13,118 bases of DNA from an uncultured Variovorax sp. (GTDB lineage Bacteria; Pseudomonadota; Gammaproteobacteria; Burkholderiales; Burkholderiaceae). This document shows, piece after piece, positions 7,679-13,118 of this stretch (its first letter is position 1; every line of letters starts with the position of its first letter). Where the stretch lies: assembly GCA_946478645.1 (NCBI GenBank), contig CAMLCW010000115.1, positions 1 to 13,118 of the forward strand. The letters run 5' to 3'. The position numbers were made by a program, and so were the translations under genes. The notes beneath the pieces are model-generated. The model did no database searches and was not told the DNA's origin. It saw only the letters and a program-made list of their open reading frames with translations.

Positions 7679-8560
7679 TTGCCTGATCTGCAACGCCTCA
7701 GCCCCACCCAACTGCTCGCCCGCACCTACACGCATATCGTCTTTGCTGGCGGCGGCAATCGATGCTGGTGGCAGGGAGGCATGGCCGACGCGCTTCGCGA
7801 CCATGCATGCTGGCGCCCCGAGCGCTTCATCGGAACCAGCGCGGGCGCAAGCGTGGCCACGGCCGTCGGCACCGGCAAGCTCCAGGCCTCGTTGCGCCAA
7901 GGCGTGGCCTGCTTCGACAGCATTCCGCGCAACGCCGAGTGGAAGGAACTGCTGCGCGGGCGACGACCTTTCATCCTGTCAAAAGTGTTTCGCACCTGGG
8001 TGGAGAGCTTCCTGGACGAGGAGGGCCTGGCGCGGCTCAAGGACTCAGCGCTGAAGATCGATGTCGTCGTGACGCGGCTCATGCCGCGGATACCGGCACG
8101 GCTGTCGGCCGCGCTGGCCCTCGGCCTCTACGCCACGGAGAAGTTCTGGCTCAAAGGAATTCACGGCCATCTGCCCCACCGCGTGGGATTTCGCGCGGAG
8201 CACCATGAACTCCATCGTTGCGGCGATCTGGGCGAAGCGCACAACCTGCTGCTTTCGGCGGGCTCGGCACTGCCGCTGACGCCCCTTCACTACGTGCAGG
8301 GCAGGCCAGCCATGGACGGTGGCTTCCACGACAGCGTTCCCTTGCCTGCGTCGCGCGAACACGATGCCAAAACCCTGGTCTTGCTCACCCGCCACCGACC
8401 GGCCTTGCCGCAGATCTTTGCGCATTGCGAGCGAGTCTACCTTCAGCCCACGCAACCCGTGGCCGCGGGGACGCTCGATTTCACGAGCGGCACGAACATC
8501 CAACTCACTTTTGACCAGGGTCGTAGGGAAGGCGAGCGGCTGTTGGCATCGGCGATCTGA
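7679..8560 (+). CDS. Patatin-like phospholipase / acyl hydrolase
   Basis: Protein of 293 residues with a Ser-Asp dyad typical of patatins. Seen: the glycine-rich oxyanion stretch FAGGGNRCWWQGG (22-34), the nucleophile elbow GTSAG (52-56, Ser54) and the DGG motif with Asp213 (AMDGGFHDSVPL). The family would cleave acyl esters of phospholipids or neutral lipids; the substrate here cannot be told. The start is read as TTG at 7679 because GGAG lies 5 bases upstream and no earlier in-frame ATG fits. The next in-frame ATG falls at residue 35, after the glycine motif, and would destroy the enzyme. The usual Arg/Lys-Gly after GGG-x is here Arg-Cys, a variant form. There is no signal peptide and no clear membrane span. 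The gene stands alone: LysR lies upstream on the same strand and lrgB is convergent downstream. Confidence 0.88.
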   Translation: MPDLQRLSPTQLLARTYTHIVFAGGGNRCWWQGGMADALRDHACWRPERFIGTSAGASVATAVGTGKLQASLRQGVACFDSIPRNAEWKELLRGRRPFILSKVFRTWVESFLDEEGLARLKDSALKIDVVVTRLMPRIPARLSAALALGLYATEKFWLKGIHGHLPHRVGFRAEHHELHRCGDLGEAHNLLLSAGSALPLTPLHYVQGRPAMDGGFHDSVPLPASREHDAKTLVLLTRHRPALPQIFAHCERVYLQPTQPVAAGTLDFTSGTNIQLTFDQGRREGERLLASAI

Positions 8561-8597
8561 TCGGTCTGGGCAAAACGGGGAAGACGCAAGCACAACG

Positions 8598-8618
8598 GCG
8601 AGCTTGCACTGCGCTCGC
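8598..8618. terminator. Possible bidirectional hairpin between convergent patatin-like and lrgB genes
   Basis: GCGAGC and GCTCGC form a perfect 6-bp stem with a 9-base loop in the 59-bp gap between the two convergent genes, ending one base before the lrgB stop codon. No T-run follows on either strand, so it is at best a weak or factor-assisted terminator. Confidence 0.25.
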
Positions 8619-8619
8619 T

Positions 8620-9351
8620 TCAAAAGCCCCCAAACACCTTGATCAACAACGGCACCAGCAACGCCGTCGCAATGCCGTTCAACCCCAACGCCAGCGCCGA
8701 AAACGCCCCTGCCGTCTCGCTGACCTGGATCGCGCGCGCGGTGCCGATGCCGTGCGCCGCCATGCCGACCGCGAAGCCGCGCACCGCGGGTTCCTCGATG
8801 CGCAGCAGATTCAGCAGTCCGGTTGCCATGATGGCGCCCGAGATGCCTGCGACGGCCGCGGCCACGGCCGCCAGCGATGCGAGGCCGCCGATCTTCTCGG
8901 CCACGCCCATGGCGATTGGCATGGTGGCCGACTTGGGCGCGAGCGACATCAGCAGTTCGTGCGAACCGCCGAGCGCCCAGGCGATGCCAACGGCCGAGAC
9001 GATGGCGGCGACCGAACCCACGATGAGCGCGACGCCGATCGGCAGCCAGAGTCGCCGCAGCCGCGCGATCTGGCCGTAGAGCGGGACGGCCAAGGCCACG
9101 GTGGCGGGGCCGATGAGAAAGTGCACGAACTGGGCGCCTTCGAAGTAGGTGTCGTAGGGCGTGCGCGTCGCGAGCAGCACCGCGACGATGACGATGACCG
9201 ACACCAGCACGGGGTTGACCACCGGATTGCGCCCGCTCTTGGCATGCAGCCACAGCGCGCCGAGGTAGGCCAGCAGCGTGAGCGACAGCCAGAGCAGCGG
9301 CGACTGGGCCAGGAAGGTCCAGACCTCGAACAGCCGGGCGGGCGGGTTCAT
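8620..9351 (-). CDS. lrgB: LrgB family integral membrane protein
   Basis: Membrane protein of 243 residues, the normal size for LrgB/CidB/YohK. Several hydrophobic segments are visible along the whole length, for example SPLLWLSLTLLAYLGALWL, NPVLVSVIVIVAVLLA and PIGVALIVGSVAAIVSAVGIAWALGG. Diagnostic family stretches are present: VHFLIGPATVALAVPLYGQ, SLAPKSATMPIAMGVAEKIGG and AVGMAAHGIGTARA. The ATG at 9351 overlaps the TGA of lrgA (ATGA), so translation is coupled. LrgAB homologues were first described as modulators of murein hydrolase export and lysis, and some bacterial and plant relatives move small organic acids such as pyruvate or glycolate. Which applies here cannot be seen. A longer reading up to 9642 only passes through lrgA in another frame. 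Confidence 0.93.
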   Translation of the reverse strand: MNPPARLFEVWTFLAQSPLLWLSLTLLAYLGALWLHAKSGRNPVVNPVLVSVIVIVAVLLATRTPYDTYFEGAQFVHFLIGPATVALAVPLYGQIARLRRLWLPIGVALIVGSVAAIVSAVGIAWALGGSHELLMSLAPKSATMPIAMGVAEKIGGLASLAAVAAAVAGISGAIMATGLLNLLRIEEPAVRGFAVGMAAHGIGTARAIQVSETAGAFSALALGLNGIATALLVPLLIKVFGGF

Positions 9352-9701
9352 TCGGCGTCCTTCCCGGTGATGCGGATCATCCAGCGCAGCGTGAACGCGG
9401 TCACGGTCATGGTGAAGGCGGCGCCCACGATGCCGGCCGCCAGGAACGGCAGCCACTCGCGTCCCACGCGCTCGAAGTGCAGCATGACGCCCGCCACCGC
9501 CGGGATGAACAGCAGCATCAAATTGCGCAGCAGGTGGCCCGACGTGGCTTCGAGCGCCTCGGGCACGCGCCCGCGCACGAGCAGCCCGACGAACAGCAGC
9601 AGCATGCCGATCAGCGGTCCGGGAATCGGCAGCGCGAGCCACTGCACGAGCAGTTCGCCCGCGAGCTGGCAGAGAAAGAGCGTGGTGATGGCGATCAGCA
9701 T
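9348..9701 (-). CDS. lrgA: LrgA/CidA family holin-like membrane protein
   Basis: Small membrane protein of 117 residues with about four hydrophobic segments: MLIAITTLFLCQLAGELLV, LALPIPGPLIGMLLLFVGLL, LLRNLMLLFIPAVAGVMLH and FLAAGIVGAAFTMTVTAFTL. The PIPGPLIGMLLL and LLFIPAVAGVM motifs are characteristic of the CidA/LrgA family. The start at 9701 has GAGG 8 bases upstream. A much longer reading in the same frame (up to 11141) runs through cobC and cbiB in the wrong frame and is not real. It partners LrgB, which it overlaps by 4 bp. It lies only 26 bp behind cobC in the same direction, so it may be transcribed with the cobalamin genes. Holin-like activity is the family proposal, not shown here. 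Confidence 0.92.
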   Translation of the reverse strand: MLIAITTLFLCQLAGELLVQWLALPIPGPLIGMLLLFVGLLVRGRVPEALEATSGHLLRNLMLLFIPAVAGVMLHFERVGREWLPFLAAGIVGAAFTMTVTAFTLRWMIRITGKDAE

Positions 9702-9727
9702 GGCATCAGCCTCGGGTTCGGTTCGGT

Positions 9728-10759
9728 TCAGTGCGGAATGCGGATGGTCGCACGGGTCCAGGCTTCCTTCAGCGCCTGCTGGCTCGCGGGCGGCAGCACG
9801 CCGAGCCGCACCAGGCCCGGCAGACCGAAAGACGCGCAGTCGCGCAGCTTGATGCCCTCGGCGCGCAGCGCAGCGGCGAGCGGCGCGTAAGGCACATCGG
9901 GGCGCGCACAGAAGAAGTTGGCGTCGCTCGGCAAGCACTGCCAGCCGAGCGATTCGCACAGCGCGCGCTGCTGCGCCTTCCAGCTGCGCAAGGTGTGCAG
10001 GCTGCGCGCGAGCCAGGCTTGGGCACTGTCGCCGATCCAGCAGGCGAGCAGCGCCACACCGTGCGTGCCGACCGGCCACGAGGGCGCAAGCCGCTCCAGC
10101 CGCCGCACCATCGCCAGCGCGGCTTCGCCTTCGGGCGCGATGGCATAGGCGGCGCGCACGCCCGTCAGGCCCAGGGCCTTGTTCGGCGTCCACATTTCCC
10201 AGGCACCGTGCCGCGCCGGCGCGTCGATCGACGGCGCGCCTTCGAGGCGCAGCGGCGCGTACGCCATGTCGACCACGCAGAGGCCCGCCGCCGCGGCATG
10301 CCGCGCGAGGCCGGACTCCGCCTGGCCGAGCGGGCTTGACGGCTCGCAGCACCAGCGCAGCGCCACGCCATCGTGTGCCTCGGCGGCGTCGGCCGGCAGA
10401 ACCTGCAGGCCCCAGGCCGATGCGGCGCGCGCGTAGTCGCCATAACTGTGCGCGGGCAGCAGCACATGCAGGCCGCCGATCTGCGCGAACGCGGCGCTGA
10501 GCCGGTGAATGAACTCGCTCGCGCTCGCCGCGATCACGATGCGCTCGGCCGACACGCCATGAAAGCGCGCCAGTGCGCTGCGAAGCGCGGTGTAGGCCGG
10601 ATCGGGATAGTGGCGCGCGTCGACATCGCGCAGCGCGGACACCGCCGCGGGACACGGGCCTGCGGCATTGCCGTTGGTCGAAAAATCGTGCGCGGCCACG
10701 CCACCCGCGTCGGGACCGCCGTGTTGCGCAGTGGAAGATGCAGTCGGTTCGTTCGCCAT
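9728..10759 (-). CDS. cobC: Threonine-phosphate decarboxylase, PLP enzyme of cobalamin synthesis (CobC)
   Basis: PLP-dependent, fold-type I enzyme of the HisC-like aminotransferase family, 343 residues. It should decarboxylate L-threonine-O-3-phosphate to (R)-1-aminopropan-2-ol phosphate, the linker attached by CbiB. Seen: the N-terminal DFSTNGNAAGPCPAAV (25-40, the family's substrate-binding start), RHYPDPAYTALR (49-60), Asp164 in VVDMAYAPL, the PLP lysine K194 in WTPNKALGLTGVR and the C-terminal arginine R318 in VRLGVL. Oddity: the usual NPNNPTG motif reads CEPSSPLG (138-145), so the Asn that normally contacts the PLP ring oxygen is Ser142. The gene starts 3 bp after the cbiB stop, so the two are clearly coupled. 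Salmonella calls this enzyme CobD. A plain histidinol-phosphate aminotransferase is the alternative, made unlikely by the neighbours. Confidence 0.92.
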   Translation of the reverse strand: MANEPTASSTAQHGGPDAGGVAAHDFSTNGNAAGPCPAAVSALRDVDARHYPDPAYTALRSALARFHGVSAERIVIAASASEFIHRLSAAFAQIGGLHVLLPAHSYGDYARAASAWGLQVLPADAAEAHDGVALRWCCEPSSPLGQAESGLARHAAAAGLCVVDMAYAPLRLEGAPSIDAPARHGAWEMWTPNKALGLTGVRAAYAIAPEGEAALAMVRRLERLAPSWPVGTHGVALLACWIGDSAQAWLARSLHTLRSWKAQQRALCESLGWQCLPSDANFFCARPDVPYAPLAAALRAEGIKLRDCASFGLPGLVRLGVLPPASQQALKEAWTRATIRIPH

Positions 10760-10762
10760 CGC

Positions 10763-11737
10763 CTAAACCCTTGCCGATGCGAGGACGAGCACCAGCGACG
10801 CGCAAACCGCCATGGCCAGCACCGCCCGGCCGCCCCACTGCGCGGCGCGGTGCGTGTCTGCGGCGGCGGCGGGCCGCCCGTCGGCATTCAGCGCATAAAC
10901 GCCGGGTTTGGCAAGCCGCACGCCCAGCAGCAAGGCCATCGCCGCCATCGGCCAGCCGCTGTTGGGCGACGGCGTGCGGCGCGCCTCGCGAACCACGCCC
11001 TGCGGCCAGCGCCCCGCTGCCAGCGCAAGCAACAGCACGGTGAGCCGCGCCGGCAGCCATGACAGCACATCGTCGGCGCGTGCGGCCCACTTGCCGAACC
11101 AGGTCCAGTCGCGGCCCTGGCGCTCGCCGCGGTAGCCCCACATCGCATCGGCCGTGTTGGCAAAACGATAGACCGCCGCGCCCGGCAGGCCGAGCAGCAT
11201 GAACCAGAACAGCGGCGCGACGAGCGAATCGTTGAGGTTCTCGGCCAGCGACTCGATCGCGCTCTCGCGCACTTCGCGTTGGTCAAGCGCATCGACGTCG
11301 CGGCTCACGAGCCACGCCAGCCGCGCGCGCCCCGCCTCGAGCGACAGGCCGAGCGCCGCCTCGACAGCGAGCACTTCGCTGCGCAGCATGCGCCAGGCGA
11401 AGAGCGGTTTGAGCGCCAAGCCGAGCACCAGCGCGGCGGCCCAGCAAGGCAGCCATTGAAAGGTCGATTGCTGCAAAGCCAACGCCACGGCGCCGACGAA
11501 GACCGCGCCCCCGCACCAAGCGAGTGCGCCCGAGGCAAAGTGCTTTGCACGATGCGACGTGCGCGCTGCTTCGACACGCGGCGCGAAGCGCGCACCGATC
11601 CAGCCGAGGTAGCGCCCCATCCCCACCACCGGGTGCCAGCGCGCGGCCGGCTCGCCCAGCCAACGGTCGATCGCGAGCGCGAGCCACAGCGCGGCGACAA
11701 GGGCCGCGGCAGCGGCTGCTGAGGGCGCTCCCGGCAT
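10763..11737 (-). CDS. cbiB: Adenosylcobinamide-phosphate synthase, membrane protein (CbiB / CobD)
   Basis: Integral membrane enzyme of 324 residues that joins the aminopropanol phosphate linker to adenosylcobyric acid. Conserved stretches are in order: IDRWLGEPAARWHPVVGMGR (23-42), RESAIESLAENLNDSLVAPLFWF (157-179), ANTADAMWGYRGER (193-206), PSPNSGWPMAAMALLLGVRLAKPGVY (256-281). Hydrophobic spans lie at about 10-24, 68-88, 98-114, 175-190, 230-242 and 304-320. Length and motifs are those of an intact member. It lies between cobO (16-bp gap) and cobC (3-bp gap), which supplies its substrate. There is no strong ribosome site before the ATG, suggesting translation coupled to cobO. Pseudomonas nomenclature calls it CobD, which must not be confused with Salmonella CobD. 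Confidence 0.95.
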   Translation of the reverse strand: MPGAPSAAAAAALVAALWLALAIDRWLGEPAARWHPVVGMGRYLGWIGARFAPRVEAARTSHRAKHFASGALAWCGGAVFVGAVALALQQSTFQWLPCWAAALVLGLALKPLFAWRMLRSEVLAVEAALGLSLEAGRARLAWLVSRDVDALDQREVRESAIESLAENLNDSLVAPLFWFMLLGLPGAAVYRFANTADAMWGYRGERQGRDWTWFGKWAARADDVLSWLPARLTVLLLALAAGRWPQGVVREARRTPSPNSGWPMAAMALLLGVRLAKPGVYALNADGRPAAAADTHRAAQWGGRAVLAMAVCASLVLVLASARV

Positions 11738-11753
11738 GGAGGCGGTCGTCCGT

Positions 11754-12323
11754 TCAGTCTTCGATGCCGCGCTGCGCGGGGATGCCGGCCTTGAACGCGT
11801 GCTTGACCATCGTCATGTCGGTCACTGTGTCGGCCAACTCCACGATCTCCGGCGGGCAGCGCCGGCCGGTGAGCACCACGTGCACATGCGCGGGCCGCGT
11901 GCGCAGCGTGTCGAGCACGCCGTCGAGCGGCAGCCAGCCGTAGATCAGCGGATAGGTGATCTCGTCGAGCACGACCATGAAGTGCTCGCCCGAGAGGATC
12001 GCCGCCTTAGCCTTCTCCCAGCCGTCGCGCGCCAGCTGCGCCGAGCGTTCGAGGTCCTGGCTTTTCCAGCTGAAGCCGTCGCCGAGGCCCTCGATCGGAA
12101 TGCCGATCTGCTCGAACATGCGGTGCTCGCCGAAGCGCGCCGACGGCACCTTCATGAACTGGTAGATCTTCACCGCCTTGCCGCGGCCGTGCGCACGCAG
12201 CGCCAGCCCGAAGGCCGCGGTGCTCTTGCCCTTGCCGTCGCCGGTGTTGACGATGACGATGCCGCGGCGCTCGCCTTCGGGTTTGTCGTAGGGCTTGTCG
12301 GTGGGTGGGGTTTCGATTTGCAT
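11754..12323 (-). CDS. cobO: Corrinoid adenosyltransferase (cob(I)alamin/cobinamide ATP:adenosyltransferase, CobO/BtuR/CobA)
   Basis: Cytoplasmic enzyme of 189 residues that moves the adenosyl group of ATP to the reduced cobalt of corrinoids, giving the coenzyme form and also rescuing imported cobinamide. Seen: the unusual P-loop GDGKGKST (28-35), [14 protein letters not shown] (53-66), the [15 protein letters not shown] stretch (117-131), the [15 protein letters not shown] motif (151-165) and the conserved ending [16 protein letters not shown]. Length is normal for the BtuR/CobA class, not PduO or EutT. It is 16 bp ahead of cbiB. A palindromic element separates it from the ABC ATPase gene upstream, and its right-hand start lies 28 bp from that element, so its promoter is unclear. 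Confidence 0.96.
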   Translation of the reverse strand: MQIETPPTDKPYDKPEGERRGIVIVNTGDGKGKSTAAFGLALRAHGRGKAVKIYQFMKVPSARFGEHRMFEQIGIPIEGLGDGFSWKSQDLERSAQLARDGWEKAKAAILSGEHFMVVLDEITYPLIYGWLPLDGVLDTLRTRPAHVHVVLTGRRCPPEIVELADTVTDMTMVKHAFKAGIPAQRGIED

Positions 12324-12351
12324 TTGGGCTTCTTTTCAAGGGTGGAGAAAG

Positions 12352-12477
12352 CGGACTTCCGGACGCAGAGGACGCGAAGGTTTCGCAAAGGACGCAAAAA
12401 AAAATCAAAACAAAATTTTCAATGTCTTCTTCTGCGACTTCTGCGAAACCTTTGCGCCCTCTGCGTCCGGAAGTCCG
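12352..12477. repeat. 126-bp near-perfect palindromic element (MITE/REP-like) with A/T-rich core
   Basis: The terminal 20 bases, CGGACTTCCGGACGCAGAGG, are repeated exactly in inverted orientation at the other end. The arms extend to about 45 bp with only five mismatches (12352-12396 and 12433-12477). Each arm is built of short, imperfect direct repeats of GGACGCA/GCGAAGG type with a period of about 9-11. The core contains nine A residues (12396-12404) and AAAATTTT, very different from the surrounding DNA. It fills most of the 168-bp gap between the ABC ATPase stop and the cobO start. No coding sequence or clear target duplication is seen. As RNA it would form a long stem, possibly a transcription stop or processing site. 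Confidence 0.8.
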
Positions 12478-12491
12478 ATCCCGATCCCGCT

Positions 12492-13118
12492 TCATGACGG
12501 CAACGCAATCCACTGTTGCGCCACGCGATGCACCCGGATCCGGTGGTCGAACACGCGCTCCAGCGCCGCATGCGTGGCCGGGTCGCTGCTGCCGCCGTGG
12601 TGCACCACGCGGCCCTTGTCCATCACCACGAGCGCATCGGCGGCCAGCGCCATCGGCAGCTCGTGCAGCACGCTGACGACCGTTCGCCCCTCGGCCACCA
12701 GGGCGCGCACGGCCTGCATCCAGTCGGCCTGGTGGGGCGGATCGAGGTTGGCGAGCGGCTCGTCCATCAGCAGCAGCTCGGCCTCGACCGCGAGCGCGCG
12801 CGCGAGCAGCACGCGCTGGCGCTCGCCGCCAGAGAGCTGGCCGAGCGGGCGGTCGCGCCAGTCCCAGGCCTGGGTGCTGCGCAATGCGCGCTCCACCGCC
12901 TGTCGGTCGGCCGCGCTCGGCGCGGCGAGCCAGCGCTGGTGCGGCAGGCGGCCGAGCATCGCGATGTCGTAGACCATCAGGTCGTCGGCGCTGCCCTCGC
13001 CCGCGGCACCGCTCTGGCCCAGCCACGAGACGCGCTGCGCGCGCAGCCGGTGCGGCAGCTTCGCCGCGCGTTCGCCAAAGAGCAGCACCTCGCCGCCGTG
13101 CGCAAGCAGCCCCGCCAG
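12492..13118 (-). CDS. btuD: ABC transporter ATP-binding protein, probable cobalamin/iron-siderophore importer type (N-terminus beyond right edge)
   Basis: About 208 C-terminal residues of a FecE/BtuD/HmuV-type ATPase are visible; the Walker A end lies just outside the window. The visible part begins [21 protein letters not shown], which normally comes right after the P-loop. Seen further on: the signature [16 protein letters not shown], the Walker [13 protein letters not shown], the D-loop after it, and the H-loop in [15 protein letters not shown]. It ends with [20 protein letters not shown], similar to this family's usual C-terminal part. It would drive uptake across the inner membrane with a BtuC/BtuF-like permease and binding protein, presumably coded to the right. 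The assignment to corrinoids rests on the neighbouring cobO-cbiB-cobC; an iron-chelate importer is possible. The GTG at 13088 is not the start because the frame is open to the edge. Confidence 0.85.
   Translation of the reverse strand: MAGLLAHGGEVLLFGERAAKLPHRLRAQRVSWLGQSGAAGEGSADDLMVYDIAMLGRLPHQRWLAAPSAADRQAVERALRSTQAWDWRDRPLGQLSGGERQRVLLARALAVEAELLLMDEPLANLDPPHQADWMQAVRALVAEGRTVVSVLHELPMALAADALVVMDKGRVVHHGGSSDPATHAALERVFDHRIRVHRVAQQWIALPS

Noticed and set aside
9348..11141. Minus-strand 597-codon frame ending in LrgA
   Set aside because: Only the last 117 codons are LrgA. The rest crosses cobC and cbiB out of frame, so it is not a fusion protein.
12352..12477. CRISPR-like or tandem-repeat reading of the GGACGCA repeats
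   Set aside because: Repeats are short, imperfect and contiguous within inverted arms, without uniform spacers or cas genes.
12007..13026. Minus-strand 339-codon frame and plus-strand frames through the palindromic element (12295-12972)
   Set aside because: Shadows of cobO and the ABC ATPase. Their LRPLR/FAPSASGSP-type peptides come from the repeat arms.

Overview
The window is GC-rich, densely coded DNA without tRNA, rRNA, integrase or CRISPR. Base composition, the shadow ORFs in every frame and the gene set suggest a chromosomal segment of a betaproteobacterium of the Burkholderiales. Comamonadaceae (for example Variovorax-like) is my best guess, from general impression and not from any search.

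Left half (1-7606): a complete-looking RND multidrug efflux locus, cut by the left edge. A LysR-type regulator (6692-7606, +) is divergent from a minus-strand operon: an LlpE-like alpha/beta-hydrolase (5627-6508), a periplasmic adaptor (4205-5473), a MexF-type inner-membrane pump (883-4164) and an outer-membrane channel lipoprotein (1-845, incomplete). The order regulator / lipase-like gene / adaptor / pump / channel is that of the Burkholderia ceoR-llpE-ceoAB-opcM and bpeT-llpE-bpeEF-oprC loci. The 183-bp divergent spacer holds a sigma70-like promoter for the operon (TTGAAC, 16 bp, TATATT). A TGTT-N11-AACA palindrome is centred about 64 bp upstream of the expected transcription start, which is where LysR activators normally bind. 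The LlpE-like protein has lost the nucleophilic serine (GEEAGGN in place of GDSAGGN) and shows no catalytic histidine, so it is probably a pseudo-hydrolase.

Middle (7679-8560): a solitary patatin-like phospholipase on the plus strand with an apparent TTG start, convergent with the next block.

Right half (8620-13118): a minus-strand series reading from the right edge. It starts with the C-terminal two thirds or more of a BtuD-like ABC ATPase (12492-13118, incomplete). Then come cobO (corrinoid adenosyltransferase), cbiB (adenosylcobinamide-phosphate synthase), cobC (threonine-phosphate decarboxylase), lrgA and lrgB. The first four belong together: corrinoid import, adenosylation, making of the aminopropanol linker and its attachment. 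LrgA and LrgB, a holin-like membrane pair, follow cobC after only 26 bp and are translationally coupled to each other (ATGA overlap). A 126-bp near-palindromic, MITE- or REP-like element (12352-12477) with an A/T-rich core sits between the ABC ATPase and cobO. It is the only sizeable non-coding interval in this block.

I see no wholly new system. The points most worth following are the conserved pseudo-hydrolase in the efflux operon, its promoter architecture, the palindromic element inside the cobalamin cluster, and the lrgAB-cob linkage.
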